From Adineta vaga (taxonomy: Eukaryota > Rotifera): a stretch of 64,000 nt of DNA. A program made the position numbers and the translations under genes. Shown here in pieces: positions 13,201 to 26,677 of this stretch. The notes under the pieces are model-generated. The model saw only the letters and a program-made list of their open reading frames with translations, was not told where the DNA came from and did no database searches. Positions within the stretch are counted from its first letter, which is position 1. Every line of letters begins with the position of its first letter. Location of the stretch: NCBI GenBank assembly GCA_021613535.1, contig CP075492.1, positions 11,656,001 through 11,720,000 on the forward strand, written 5' to 3'.

Positions 13201-16200
13201 ATTTGCGATATTCGTTGTTGAAGGTGTGGAAACATCCAAATCTGGTGAACTCTGAGCAGTTGCGAAGATATTTAATGATGGATTACTGACAGTAGAAACA
13301 TTAGGTACATTAGCGCTGAGATCATTTTCTAATCTATAAATTAAATCGAGAACTATCATATTTAGTTTGAAAATGAAAAAGAATACATACGATATAATTT
13401 GTTGTTCAGAAGATTCACTAGTGACATTTTTCTTATTATTTTCTTCATTAACAGCAGATAGAAATTCGACTAAAATATGAAGTTTAAATAATGATAATTT
13501 CTCGAATTCTTGAATCATGTAAAAGGCTTATAAACAAGTCAATTTTGCAACATTAAAATTTCATCTATCAGTTTTCTATGACGTCATTTTATCCTTCATT
13601 GTGTGTCCTTGTTGTTTGGCCTACTTCTCAATGTTTCTTCGCTATTATCCTTGAACAGTCAAATAGAAAGACTAAGCCTTGTATGAACACCTTTTTCAAA
13701 TGCAATCTAAATCATGATAAAAAGCATAGAAGAATCGATTGATTTTTTTCTTTGCGAAGTCATTCTTTCACAACATTTCCACTGCGTACATTTTAAAATA
13801 CAATCAATTTGATCATCAAAATTACCTGATTCTGTAGTACTACTAATGGATTGTGTTGTCGGATGACTTTCTTCAGTTTTATTACTGATGTCATCTAAAA
13901 CTAAGACGTGACAAACTTTCAATCGGAAATCGAAATTCCTAACCTTTTGTAATGATAATAGGTTCATCCTTTAATTCGGTAAAATCCATCCATTCATGTG
14001 CACTTGAGATTTGTGTTTGAGTAGGTGCAAGAAAATCTTCGGATGATATTGATTCAATTTGTGTTTGACTAACAAGTGCATCATATTGTCGAGCAATTTG
14101 ATCACAAAATCCTTGCACTAACTAAAATATGGAAAAAACAAACATTTCGATGAAGCATATAAAAATCCTTCAATTACATTGTCGACTTGATCTGTTGCTC
14201 GAGATGATAATACTAAATTATCAGCACTGGATGCTTGTTCAGTGGATGACACGGAAAATGTTGATTCTCCATTACTAATATCCGGTGTTGAAACACTTTT
14301 GCGTTGTGAAATGATATTTAATAAACTAGTATTAGCATTCATTGTTGTATCATCAGTTAAACGTGAAAGAGTTTCTTCAATCACTAATCGTAAACGTTCA
14401 GGATCATCAGATTCTAATGCTAAGAAGAAAATAGATGATTTCTTCGAAAAAATATTCAATCAAATAATTACCTGTTGAGATATCTGCTGGAATGGATGAA
14501 AGATCAAATAGCATTTGATCAATTGCTACTTGTCCCGGTCGATTATCATTGTTCGAATTAGTATTGGTTGATGATGTGCTCATACTTGCTAAACGTCGAA
14601 GAATATGAGATTGCATTTTATTTGTACGTGTCGTCGCTGAAGATGTTGAATAGGAATGATTATAAGGTGGATTTTGTCGAGCATTCGTCGAACGATTTCG
14701 ATCTTCGGTACGACAAGAACGAGAACGATTTAATTCAGGTTCTAAATTTGAAATGAAGATGTTTAGTCTTTTGAATCTATAATTAAATTTATCAAAGCTT
14801 ACTTGAACGAATGTCAATCGCTGAAAGAACTTGTCCATAGATTTCGAATCCAATAGTACATACTGGATGTCGACCAGATTTTTGATGAATACGTATATAT
14901 CGAAACTCATTCGAATTTTCAAATGACAACTTAATGATCCAAGTTGCTGTTGGTGAACTTGATTCTCCTACTAATGTTGTTTCACATGGTGAAAAATGTA
15001 AATTATCTTTTGATATTTGAAATGATAATGTTTTTGTCCAATGAGCAAAACCACCTGTTGCATGTCTCAAAGTGATATGCGTTGGAATAATCATTAAACC
15101 TAAATCAATCAATATCCAACTGTAACCACGATTTGTATCATCATTATCATCCGTCGGTGGTGAATGAGAAATCATATCGGATAATTGTTGTGATGTACTA
15201 TTAGTATCTGAACAACTGACTGGAAATGAAAAACGAAGAGAATAGTTATCTAAATTCAAATTTCAAAGAATTACCTGCAACAAGTCCACTTGAACAAGGA
15301 TTTGTGTAATCAGAAGTCGTCTTTCCATTTGTACCAATCCAATATAAGATTCCATTTTGATCAAAATCGTTTGTATATGTAAATGTTGGATGAGAATTTG
15401 ATTTCAATTGTTTAACAAATTCAAGTTGACTATGTGAATGATCATACCATTGTTTTGAAACCTATTGAATAAATACAGAAAGAGATACAAAATGATGATC
15501 TGTAAGAGAGCTTACCATTGAAGCAAGAAATGTTTTTAATTGTCCGACAGTTGCTAATGGTTCGATTTTTAATGATTTTCCTGTTCGATCAGTAAATAGT
15601 TGTTGTTCATTTTTATATTGAATTTGAAAACGAAAACGTTTGGAAAAAATCTGTAGACCATAATTAAATGGTGCATCATATAAGAATAATGGTAATTTTT
15701 CAATTGATTCTAAGATCGAAATTAATTTTTGTATGAGAATTTGAAATGCTTGTGGTTGATCATTGGAAAGAAAGATTGAAGAGAATAATTTCGCTCGTTC
15801 AGATACTTGATCATTGGATGACAAATGATTATTTTGATCAAGTAAACCATGAAAAATTTTCAACAATGTTGCAACAAGACCTGATGAAGTTAATTCATAA
15901 ATTGATAAACTTGTTTTTTCTGAAAGAAAATCTTTTAATTTTTCTAGGAGAGTTTTTAGATTTATTGATGAATTTGAATTTAGTTCATTATTTAAATTAT
16001 TTACAATTGATTGAAGATCAATTAAGATTGAACGTGTATAATTCGTTGGAGAGAAATTCTTCAAATATTCATTGTAAATAAACAAAGCGATTTCAGTTGT
16101 TCGTTGTTTCGTTTGTTCGGTTTTGCCTTTTTTATTTCCGACAACAACAGTCGAACTATTCGCTGATGTTAATGATTCAATTGTTGACCATGGAATAGTA

Positions 16201-18956
16201 AAATCATTCGGTAATGTCATTTCAGCACTATGTGTATGACGAATACCACGATTTGATTCGAAAATAAAACCGGATTGATCATGTTCAAGAATAGTTACCT
16301 GAAATATTTCGAAAATAAGTTCATTACAATTCAATTACTTGTATTTCTTTTCTCTTACTTGTTCTCCTTCAGCGTTATGAATTCGAAGTTGTGTTGGTCC
16401 ATCACATTGTAATGTCCAATTTCCGATCGTAATAGTTGTTTCATTACTTATATCCGAAGTGAAAATAGTTCGTGCAATGGTGGTTTGTTGTTTTTCAATA
16501 TCTTTTTCTTGTTCATTTCCATCGAATACTTGTTGTTTTAATCGTTGAAATTTATCGAGAAAATCATGACGATTTTCTTCTGTATCAACATTAGTTTCTG
16601 GACTTCCTACATGAAATAATTATTTAGAAAGAAATCTTTGTAAATATAAACAAACCTGATGAATACATTGTTGATAAAGTGTTATTTGTGAAAAATCTAA
16701 ACCATCCATTTGAACCCATTGATAATTCAATAACAATAAAATTATTCCATACATATAAACATTCCCGATTTCTCAATAAACTAAATTCATTCCAAACATA
16801 AGGTCTTGAACAGAGAATATCTTTTGCATCAGTTGATAGAATATTAACTAATACAACTTGTTCTACTGGTTTTGGATTCTCAATTTCATGTGATAAAGCT
16901 AATAATGTTATTTTGGATATTAAACCTAAATATTGAAATTGTTCAAGAAATAAACATTGATCTTTTTCGAATAAATTTTTTATAATTAATAGAACAATAT
17001 TGGATGTATCATTATCATCTTCATTGGTATCTAATATCGTTGATAATAATTCAAATACTGTTGTTAAAATTTTCATATCACGAATTTGTTCTAATGTTGC
17101 ATATTGAATTAATTTCGAAATTAAACGTAATGTACTACGTTTAATTGTTAAAATCATTGTATTTTGATATAATTGACAAAATATTCTTAATAAACGTTCA
17201 AGATAGATTCCTTGCATTTCAATATCACCTTTAGTTTTTTCATTTTTATTCAGTTGTTTTGTATCTGTCCATTCATGAGCTGATTGAAGAATATCAACAA
17301 CTTCTTGATGATTTTCATCTTGTCGTTCACGTGCCTTATCCAATGGTGTACGACCATCTTCATCACGTAACTCAACATTGGCACCAAATTTTAATAGAAT
17401 ACGAACAATTGATGCACGACCAAAACAAGCTGCATAATGCAATGACGATGAACGTTGACCACGATTAACATCAGCACCACGTCGACATAAATATTCCACC
17501 ATTTCACGTGTACCGAATGCTGATACCCAATTTAACATTGTTTGACCAACATTATCGGTGTAATTGATATCAATATTATTTTCTTCAATATAATTAATAA
17601 AGACTTGAAGATCACATGAACGAATATATTCAATGATTTGTTGTTGAGATCCATCAGAGGAAGGTGTGGGGGAAGTTGTAGTTGTAGTTGTAGTAGTAGT
17701 AGTAGTAGTAGTTGCTGTTGTTGTTGTTGTTGAATTTTGTGGTGTTTCACTTGTTGGAACTGGAGCATTTGTTGTACGTGTTGTACTTCCAGAACGAGGA
17801 AGTGCTTGACGTCCTTCAAAAAGTAAAACAATCAATAGATCGAGAAATCGCATTATATCCAATACACATCGTTCATCTCCACCACATAAAGCTGCTTCTA
17901 ATGCATCAGGTAAATCTGATCGTAATAGATCATATGTCACTTTGGCACTACCCCGACATAATGTTGATAATAAACCTGTTACAACAGATAAATTTGTTGT
18001 AATGCCACGTGCATTCGGTAGATTGTGTGTTTCACTAGATGACTTTGAAACATGATGTAATGATCGAAGAAGAACATCTTTTAAACCATAGCGCATTAAT
18101 GGTTCAGGATCAACAGTTTTTCTTGCAAATCGATCAGCTAGTGTTGCAAAACATCTCAATGCATTATCGGCAACAAATGCATCATCATGTAGAAGTAAAT
18201 TCGACAATGATTCAATTGTTTGATCCAATGTCGACGAATTTTGTGGATCAATTTTACCAATTAATTTAACGACAACATTCAATGCTGATTGTAATGAATC
18301 TTTATGTATTACTGAATAGCATGTATTGATAAAATCCAATACACAACGTAGACCATCTTGTTCATAGATACTTGATGTTTCTCGTGAACATAATCGTTCG
18401 AAAACTTTGATAATTTGTTCAGCAAGATCTTTATTTGTTCTATCTTCAATGTCAACAGCTTGTAAACAAGTACACATCGAACGAATAATGGTTGGATGTG
18501 AAGTTATTTTCTTCGCACAATCAACAGAAACATCAAGGAAATAGGTTAATGCACGTGCTGTAACTTCGAGAACATGTGTTGGTGCTAATGGATCACTGAA
18601 GATATCACAGAGAGCTAATTGAAAACAAAAATAGAGGTATCAATATTATCTATGTGTTATATTCGAAGAAATAGTTACCAGGAAGAAATAGTCGAGGTTG
18701 ATACCTGGAATATGTTTACAAAAAATATTTATTTATCTTGACTTTTTAATGAGATACATACTGTTCAAAACATCGATCGATATTATCACTCATTAAGACT
18801 AGCATACCTAAACAAGTAAACAAGATTTTTCAAAAATAAATTCTCGTGATTATAATATTATATACATAGTTGTTCAAGTGCGATTATTTGAAGATCACGT
18901 TCGCCACTTCCATCTCCTTTAAGCCAATTCAAAAGTTCATCTGGATCAGCATCCAT
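10230..18956 (-). CDS. HECTD1: HECT-domain E3 ubiquitin ligase, HECTD1 orthologue
   Basis: A many-exon gene starting at ATG 18956 ([16 protein letters not shown]...) and ending with KERGFYFN and a stop at 10230. In order it has: an armadillo-like N-terminus ([34 protein letters not shown]); ankyrin repeats at about 17640-17290 ([56 protein letters not shown]); the segment [11 protein letters not shown]; a galactose-binding SUN/F5-8C-like domain (about 15230-14830; [22 protein letters not shown]); acidic and Ser-rich linkers; and a C-terminal HECT domain (about 11900-10230). HECT landmarks are [27 protein letters not shown] and the active-site Cys in [14 protein letters not shown]. It would accept ubiquitin from an E2 on that Cys. 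The order matches vertebrate HECTD1, but I do not see the MIB/HERC2 domain and linkers look shorter. Introns are mostly about 50-70 bp, with one of about 350 bp near 13470-13826. Confidence 0.93.
17655..17720 (-). repeat. Coding ACT/ACA repeat (poly-Thr) in HECTD1 linker
   Basis: A run of Thr codons lies between the armadillo region and the ankyrin repeats of HECTD1. It is a microsatellite in a probably disordered linker, where length variation should be tolerated. Confidence 0.7.
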
Positions 18957-19294
18957 TCTTTTTCTACTGTTATGTTTTTAATGCATAAAGATCTAAACAA
19001 ACAGATAATTGGGTTTTTTTTTGTATAACAGAAAATCTTGATGAAATTATTTCCGACGAATGAAGCGAACATTCGAGAAGTTCGAATTACAGTTGTTTTA
19101 TTTTGTTTTTCGAATAAAATTGTGAAATAAGATCAGCTGTTCTCTTTTTCACGTCATTCAACTACATCATTGACCTCTAAGATATCTTATGCATTTTATA
19201 TCTCATACTCAAACTTTCTATTAGCGACCTCTATCGAAAATTCATGATTATAACAGAAAAATACAGTTGCTTAGAAGACACATGGAATTAAAAG

Positions 19295-20997
19295 TCAACA
19301 TCGATTGCCAAACCAAACGTAAAAATTACGTTCATCTGCAACATACATAAAGTCACATTCCTGAATAATTGTCGGCGGTTGTATAAGCCAAGTTTGTGCA
19401 GCATTCCAAGATTTACATGAAATATGTAGGCTATGTAATTTTTGCATACGGCGAAGAATTGGTTGGATAGTATTCGGATGTGCTGCAATACCTAATGATA
19501 AATGTCGGCATGATTTCTTAAAAACTCGAACGATATTATTAAGGTGCCGCACAGGTACATTACCAAGTTCATCAGCTGAATAATTAGGTGAGATGGTCAA
19601 TGATTGAATCTGCTTGGATAAAATATCACAGACAATTTTATTGGTAAATTTTTCTGTCAATATAATTAAATCTATTAATGTTGATGTTAATGATTGAAGT
19701 TGAGGTATATTGACTAGCAAGTTAGCAAATTCTTCTGATGGCACATTTAACCTGTGAGAAAATACGATATGACGTATATTTGTCAATAGAAAATACCAGC
19801 TTGTCGGAAGTGTAGTTTCAAGAACTAATCGAACAATATAAGAGGATAAAAATCGACTATCAGGTATTTTACATCGTTTTTTGAATACTAACGTTTCGAT
19901 AGTTCTTTGTGAATTGTATTTTGTTTCGTCGACATTATCGGTAATTATATTTGACATACTTGAATCAAACGAAATGCAATTTATAGGCATTTCAGGAAAA
20001 GCAAAAGGCAGACTATAAAGAGTGCCACAAAAACCATATGCATTGTCAAAATCACATCGAATAAACCAACATTTTTCGAGTAAATAGAAAGGTGTTGAGA
20101 ACGATGCGACGACATTGTGTATAGAGTCAGTTATACTCGCATACACATCAAAAGAAAAACAAAATTGAAATATTTTTAATAATGGTAAAGATGATGTAAT
20201 TAATTCTTCCCATTGTCTTCCATTTGGCAATGAATGACATATACTGTTGGTATATAAAGTAAGTTTAGTTAATTGAGGTAAGTTTTGGAGTGCAGTTTGT
20301 ATTTCATTTTCACCATCGTCTACATCATAAACTAAGCTCAATTTATTCAATGTCGTCGGAAATTTTAGTGCTTCCAGATGAATACATCTAGATTTTACTG
20401 TATATTTAAGGTTTTTAAGTCGATGGAAATTCTACGAGATGAAACATATCGAGTTTAATTTGATAAATATCGAATTGAATTACTTACCATCAACCAACAA
20501 GTATGTTTACATCCTACTACTGTCAATTGTTGAAGTGACGGTAATTGAAAGACTGGCATATGCTCACCACAAATATCACTGATCGTAAGGGAAACAAGTT
20601 GATCAAACGATCCAGATTGAAAGAAAGTTTCCTTGTTAAAGTTATGATGCATATTCAACAGGGAAAGTATTTGTAATTGAGATAGATATCGTGGAGGTGG
20701 ATACAATTGGCAGAAGAGTTTGATTTGTCCGGGTGTTTTATCGTCATTCGAAAGACGTAATGATCGCCAAGAATGTATATCATGATGTTGAGTAACATAA
20801 TCAAATTTAACTTTGCTTACCGATTCGAAATCGAAATTATTTACGTAATTAATAAGTAAATGGCGAAAGCGATTGTTTAATTGAGAGAACGAATAAACAA
20901 CATCTATACTAGTAAGATATGCGAATATTTCCAAAAAAAAGTTCGTTGGGTAGTTGTTCCAATTGAAAAGGCTCTCGTTTGAAACGTTTCGATGCAT
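19295..20997 (-). CDS. F-box / leucine-rich protein, paralog 1, 548 aa
   Basis: Exon 1 (20997-20488) and exon 2 (20431-19295) join in phase 0 across a 56-bp intron. The N-terminus has an F-box (YPTNFFLEIFAYLTSIDVVY ... FSQLNNRFRHLL, residues about 15-50), which in this family binds Skp1 in SCF ubiquitin ligases. The rest consists of degenerate leucine-rich stretches (LSQLQILSLLNMHH; FDQLVSLTISDICG; LPSLQQLTVVGC), expected to form the substrate-binding face. No membrane segment or signal is seen. The next gene upstream on the same strand is a clear paralog with the same architecture and the same intron position. Substrate unknown. Confidence 0.8.
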
Positions 20998-21511
20998 TCA
21001 TTTTAAGATATTAGGTGTAGAATAACACCACGTTTGATTTTAACAAAAAAGAAAGAAAAACAACGTGCAAAAAATGTGTTTCTGTATTCTTTTTATTATT
21101 TCATTTTGTTTTGTATTTGACGAATGTCATCAAAATAAATGATTCATTTATTTCGAACAGAACAGAGAAAAAAAGGAAGATTTCTTCGGAAGAAAGAGAA
21201 AACCAATTGAAATCAAGACAATTCAAACTATCTTTATCATTATACTGTTGGAAATTTCTAAGTTTGGTGAGTAAATGATTACGTTTTCGAGAGAAGTAAT
21301 GGCAAAGAGACAGAGCTCAAATTACATATTGTTTCGAACCATTAAATTGTTTGTTCGATAAGCAAAGATACGTGTACATTATATTTTTTTATCTTGTAAT
21401 ATATTTCAGTCTGATAATACTTTATTGACAAACTATATAATCACTTGAATGTGATAAAAAAACCACGAAATTCTGTAGATTATCATAGTCATTTCTATAT
21501 GATTTCTTTTG
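20998..21511. other. Spacer between tandem F-box paralogs
   Basis: About 500 bp of AT-rich sequence with no supported ORF. It presumably holds the promoter of paralog 1 and the 3' UTR of paralog 2. Confidence 0.4.
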
Positions 21512-23564
21512 TCAATGATGTTTACAAGAACGAGAAAACCAAAAGGAATATTCTTGTCCATTAGCAACAAGAGAATAATTCAATTTTTTATATTCATTAT
21601 TTTGTTCAATTAACCATTGCTTAGTAATTTGCAGATCATTACCGTGTTCTTTCAGACGTACTTTCAAGCTTTGAAGTTCATTCATACATCGTAAAAGAAG
21701 ACCAGCTACAATATTTCTTGAATAAACTGCAAGATTTAAATGTTCACAATGTCGACTGAAAACTTTTACTAAAGGTAAAAGTTCATCGACTTTAATATAA
21801 TCATCTAGATTCATTGTACGACAACCATCTGTCGAAAGTTTTAATGAACGAATTTTCTGCGATAATAAATTACAAATGCTTTTATTTTTCCATTGATTGG
21901 TTAAATCATTTAGTTTTTGATATGAAGTTATCAATGATTTTAGACAAGGAAAACTTTTCAATATACGAAGAAATTCATTATCTGATATATTCATTTGATC
22001 TCCCACAGTTAATTGACATAATTTTGGAATTGCATAAATCCAGTCTACTAGAGTATTAGAATACGTAATATGTACATCAACAATATCTTTTGAGAGTAAT
22101 TTTTCATGAATTTCTTCACATTTTACAGCTACTTGTAAAGTTTTAACAGATTTATATGGATTCATTTTTGAATTCTTGCTTGTCGAAATACTATCACTAA
22201 ATGAACGTGTGACAATTTCGAAACGTTGGAATGCATATGGTAATGAATAAAGAATAGCTGCAGTACTTTTATTATTATGAGCATCGCATCGAACAAACCA
22301 AGATTTTTCTTGTAAATAGAATGGTGTAGAAAATTTTTCAACAATTCGATTGACATCACGTGAGTAAGTAAAATTTCGCCAGAATTTAAAACAAAATTGA
22401 AAATTTTTCAACAATGGTAATGAAGATTTAATCAGTTCTTCCCATATTTGTCCGTCAGGTATTGGATTGTCCCAGGCACCATCATAGATAGTAAGACTGT
22501 TGAGTTCATGTAAAGACTTCAATGCTGTACGAATAAGTTTATTATCACCTAATTTTTTGGTAAACACTTTTAATTGCTTTAAAGTTGTTGGCCATATTAA
22601 ACAATCTTCGTGAGTACTGTGATGTTCAATAGTATGCTGAAGAGTTTCGAGTCGAAGTTTCTAGATCAGTAAAATATACTCATTTTCACAGATATTGAAT
22701 TATATCAAGATTTTCAATTTGCTAGTTTTCTTAGCTAATACAAGGAAGTTTATTAATGGATTTTTTATCGAGAAATATGAGAAGATCTGTTGGCTTTAGA
22801 AAAAAGACTATGATTTGAACTGAAAGATAGTAAAAATATCAGTTTGTCATTTAACTAAACATGTACTAAACCTAAACTGTATGAGTTTAGTGTCTGTCTT
22901 CATTTAACTAACAATAGCATTAAGTTAAAGAAGCAAAGAATAAGTCCTTTAACCTTTAGTATGATGAACGATTAGGGAATGTGAATAAATTAATCGTATA
23001 GATTTTTAAAAGATCAATTATAATATATATCTTCAGAAAGAAAATTCTTACATGGAGCCAATTGGTATGTATACAAGAAGTAATAGTAAGATGTTTTAAT
23101 GCGACTATATCTACAACTGGTATAGTCTTTCCACATATTGATCCGATGGATAATGAAACAAGACAATTGAACAATGTTAATTGTGGCAAGATTGATGTTG
23201 TAATAGAACATTGAGTATTTATAATAGATAATGCTTCTAGATGCGAAAAGCTCTGTGCAAGATCAAATTGTCGACAGAAATACGTAACTTGTCCTGGTGT
23301 ATCATCATCGTCAGAAAGACGTAATAACCTCCATTGTTTAATGTCATGATGTCGAATAATATAATCCAATTCTGTTTTAGCAATTGATTTACAATCAAAT
23401 GTATAACAATATTGAGAAATTAAACTTTGAAAGCGATTATTTAGTTGAGAAAATGCACATATGTTCACTACACCAGTTAGATAACTAAAAATTTCGAGAA
23501 ACAATTCATTGGGTAATGTTTCCAATACAGTTAAATCATGTTTAAAGCGTTTTGCACTCGACAT
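21512..23564 (-). CDS. F-box / leucine-rich protein, paralog 2, 553 aa
   Basis: Exon 1 (23564-23052) and exon 2 (22660-21512) join in phase 0. The intron is 391 bp, far longer than the 56-bp intron at the same position in paralog 1. The F-box (LPNELFLEIFSYLTGVVNI ... FSQLNNRFQSL) lies at residues about 16-50. It is followed by the same signature as paralog 1 (YIIRHHDIKQWRLLRLSDDD, then TPGQV) and leucine-rich stretches. Probable SCF substrate receptor by family. Shared landmarks show tandem duplication, but the LRR part has diverged strongly. Confidence 0.8.
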
Positions 23565-24043
23565 TGATGAATATATGCGGGAGAATTACTTTGAAACGTC
23601 TTCTTGTATGTACCCTTATTGTTCTTTTTCTGTTTCTTTCTCTGAAAGGTCTGTTATTTTATTCCGCGAAAATAAGAATAACGTCATTAAGTAAATAGAG
23701 AGTGAGTGAGGATGGGGAGCACTCCACAGAACATACACTCTTTCATATTGCTCACCCATCATAATAGACGTCCTATCAAGAGTCAATAAAGTAGAAGTGG
23801 AAAAAAGAATATTCACTCATTTTGACCTTATTTTGATTGTCATTTTATCGACAAAAATAAATGGTTTCATGAATAATAGAGTTGCATAAACATAAAAACG
23901 CAATGTGTAGATATTTATCTATGATAAATAAATAATTGTCATTATCGTAAATTCTTTTCTGCAATATCTTAATTAGTAGGAGAATGTATTGTATTCAAAG
24001 AAAATTTTTATACAAAAAAAATATATAATGTAGTTTTAAATGA
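23565..24043. other. Spacer between F-box paralog 2 and MAM gene A
   Basis: No supported coding segment. AT-rich; short open frames on both strands lack coding character. Confidence 0.4.
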
Positions 24044-26677
24044 TTAACAACTTGATGTGGTTCGCTCTCGCATATTTTCCAGTCGAACAAAATCTTCACT
24101 TAAATTAGAATTGGAATATTTAGCAACAATTCCACGAGTTTCATCTGATTTCGATGAAAAGCGAGTGTGTATTTTCTGACGATTGACGTACATACTAATA
24201 ATGAGAACAAGAACACATACACCAAGCACCGAGCCTACAATACTACCCACGACAGATGAACCTTTTGGTTTTGATCTAATGATTGTTGATGTTTCACTAT
24301 GTTCGATGTCGGTTGAATCTGATGAATTAGTGATAATCGTAGTAGTATTCGTCGAGAAAGAAGACACAGTTGTCGAAGGAGGACGAGTAACTCTTCTAGT
24401 TGTAGTTGTAGTGGTCGGTATTTTAGAAGATGTGAATGGTTCTGTTTCTGGTCCTATCGTCGATGACATAGTGGAAACAGTTGTTTCTGTACCAATGCTT
24501 GCAGTACTTGTCTCGCCATGATCTGTAGTTGTTTCACTGATTGCACTTGTATTAGTAACCGGTTGTATTTCAGTTGTACTTATTTTCATACTGCTGCTTG
24601 TCAATGATACAAAACTCGCGGTAGTCTCAATACTGGTGCTGCTCACGGTAGCTGTGATCGCTGAAGTAGTGGTAGGACTGATGGTAGTAGTAGTAGAAGT
24701 TGTAGTTGTAGTAGTACTAAGAGTAGTGGAAGGAGTGGTAGTGGTAGTAGTACTAAGAGTAGTGGAAGAAGTAGTAGTAGTAGTAGTAGTTGTAGTTGTA
24801 GTAGTACTAAGAGTAGTGGAAGAAGTAGTAGTAGTAGTAGTAGTTGTAGTTGTAGTAGTACTAAGAGTAGTGGAAGAAGAAGTGGTAGTAGTAGTAGTAC
24901 TAAGAGTAGTGGAAGAAGTAGTAGTAGTAGTAGTACTAAGAGTAGTGGAAGAAGTGGTAGTTGTTGTTGAAGTTCCTTCATCAGGAGGACATTGAACTAC
25001 TGGATATCTACCAGAGCCTACAAGACAATCTTCATACTAATTAAGTCATATGCATTCAAACTATACCTACATTTGTTTGACGACAAGATTATATGATCTA
25101 GTGATACAAGACCTATTCCACCAATTTTCCCTTTTCTTGCTTCGAAAATAATCTATTTTATTATCACAACAAACATATATAATTAATCAAATATAAATAA
25201 ACTATACCTTATATCTTCCATCTGTTTCCAGTAGCAGTGGTGACTCTGCTGCTATCCACCGATTGGGTATACTTGATCCATTTGTATGCCACATGCATGT
25301 TTGTTCACCACTCCAGTAATCTTCTACATATACATTTAACCAGTCATTATCGCTACCAGCAATATTATAATGAAACTGGACACATCCTTCCTCTGACAAT
25401 GCATCAAGAACTGGAGAATCAAACTGAGATCGTTCACCTATGTCATCGAATTGATTTGTTTGAATTTGAACAAAGCCACCTATTCATTACACAAGAGAAA
25501 AAAACAAAATAGTTACATACAGAAACTATTATGAAAAGAATGTATACCATCACGACAGGTGAACCATTTGTTATCATTTCCTTTGCATTGAAGATTCTTC
25601 TTATTTAGTGTACAATAGTAGTACGAAACAGATTTTTCTTCGAACGGTATTTTGCACAACTTACCATCATCACTCGATCTCACTATGGTGGAGAATGTAT
25701 TTGAGAAATAAACGAATGAAGAATTTTGAAAAATGAATACATACTGATACTACTGTAATCACTCGATGGACCAATAGTAATATTTGCTTCTCTTTCATGA
25801 ATGACCTTCCATCCATATTTCGTATCACTTTTCCATCCACATAGCTCTTTCTCAACATCAAAATCACAACTAGCATTGAATCGAGTTCGAGGTGTTGTTG
25901 TGGAAGGTGGTCTCGTTGTTCTAGTACTAATTGGTGCTGAAATATCGAAACTGACGAGTGGAAAAGGATTGATAAATATTTCTAACCTGGTTCTCCCTGC
26001 AGAACAATGTCATCAATGGCAATATCCGATGATCGACCAAGACCCGTTCGATTGGTATGAAATGCAAGCTATTCAAATGGATATCATCTATTAGGAAGAG
26101 TATTTCAGAAGAATACTGTACTTTAACATTTGCACCTGCAGATAAAGGAACAGTAGCTTGATACCATGCGGGAAATCCTTGTCGTCCACTTTTTTGCCAA
26201 ACTGAGTTATCATTGACAAGCAATGCAAGTGTACCTATCTGAGTTCCATGCATGAAGTACCAGAATGAAATTGAAGTGGATTGTTCAATCGATCTGTTTG
26301 TACTCATTACTCCAAATGCACTGGAGTCAGATAAACGAGCTGCCATAAAACGAGCATAGCTACCATCTTGAAGAAAAAAATGATATTGTCAATATCACAT
26401 GCATTGACAAAAAGCTTACTTGCAGTTGTATGATCCATAGTAGGACCAGAACTTGCTGTATCTGGAGTACTACCAGATGGAAAAATCTTCCATGTTGAAT
26501 CTAATGTCCATGCACATTCATCGATTTCAAAATCGCATGTTACTGTAGGGCAGATGATGAAATTATTGTATTCTATAGAAAGATATGGAATTTATAAAAA
26601 TAGTGAAATTGCTTCGAAAAAAAATAACGCTTACGTAGAAAATTATAAATTAGAATCAATCTTATTATTAAACTCAT
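24044..26677 (-). CDS. MAM-domain type I membrane protein, paralog A
   Basis: Starts at ATG 26677 with a hydrophobic signal peptide (MSLIIRLILIYNFL). A MAM domain follows (CDFEIDECAW ... FWYFMHGTQIGTLALLV ... GRQGFPAWYQATV ... DIAIDDIVLQGEP). A second MAM-like module comes next (CDFDVEKELCGWKSD ... CVQFHYNIAGSDNDWLNVYV ... GLVSLDHIILSS). After that is a very long Thr/Ser stalk (about 24990-24380) built from repeats of the type SSTTLSTTTTTT. It ends with one transmembrane helix (VVGSIVGSVLGVCVLVLIISMYV) and a short cytoplasmic tail ending TTSSC. MAM domains act in cell-surface adhesion; the stalk is expected to be O-glycosylated. Adjacent gene B is a tandem paralog. Confidence 0.82.
24640..24990 (-). 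repeat. Coding minisatellite for the Thr/Ser stalk of MAM gene A
   Basis: Tandem units of roughly 36-60 bp made of ACT runs plus a TCT-TCC-ACT-ACT-CTT-AGT-ACT core. Read in the gene frame they give TSSTTLSTTT-type repeats. The other frames give long poly-Val (+) and poly-Leu (-) open frames, which are shadows. Units vary only in the length of the ACT run, typical of recent slippage expansion. Confidence 0.9.
25392..25591. repeat. 200-bp tract identical to 28077-28276
   Basis: By eye, every base of this segment equals the segment 2685 bp downstream, including a whole 68-bp intron (25480-25547). Outside it, the paired exons differ at both silent and coding sites. This is a recent gene-conversion or duplication tract between MAM paralogs A and B. 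Confidence 0.9.

Noticed and set aside
24636-24995. Long poly-Val (+) and poly-Leu (-) open frames
   Set aside because: They are other-frame readings of the Thr/Ser minisatellite, whose true frame continues into the transmembrane helix of MAM gene A.
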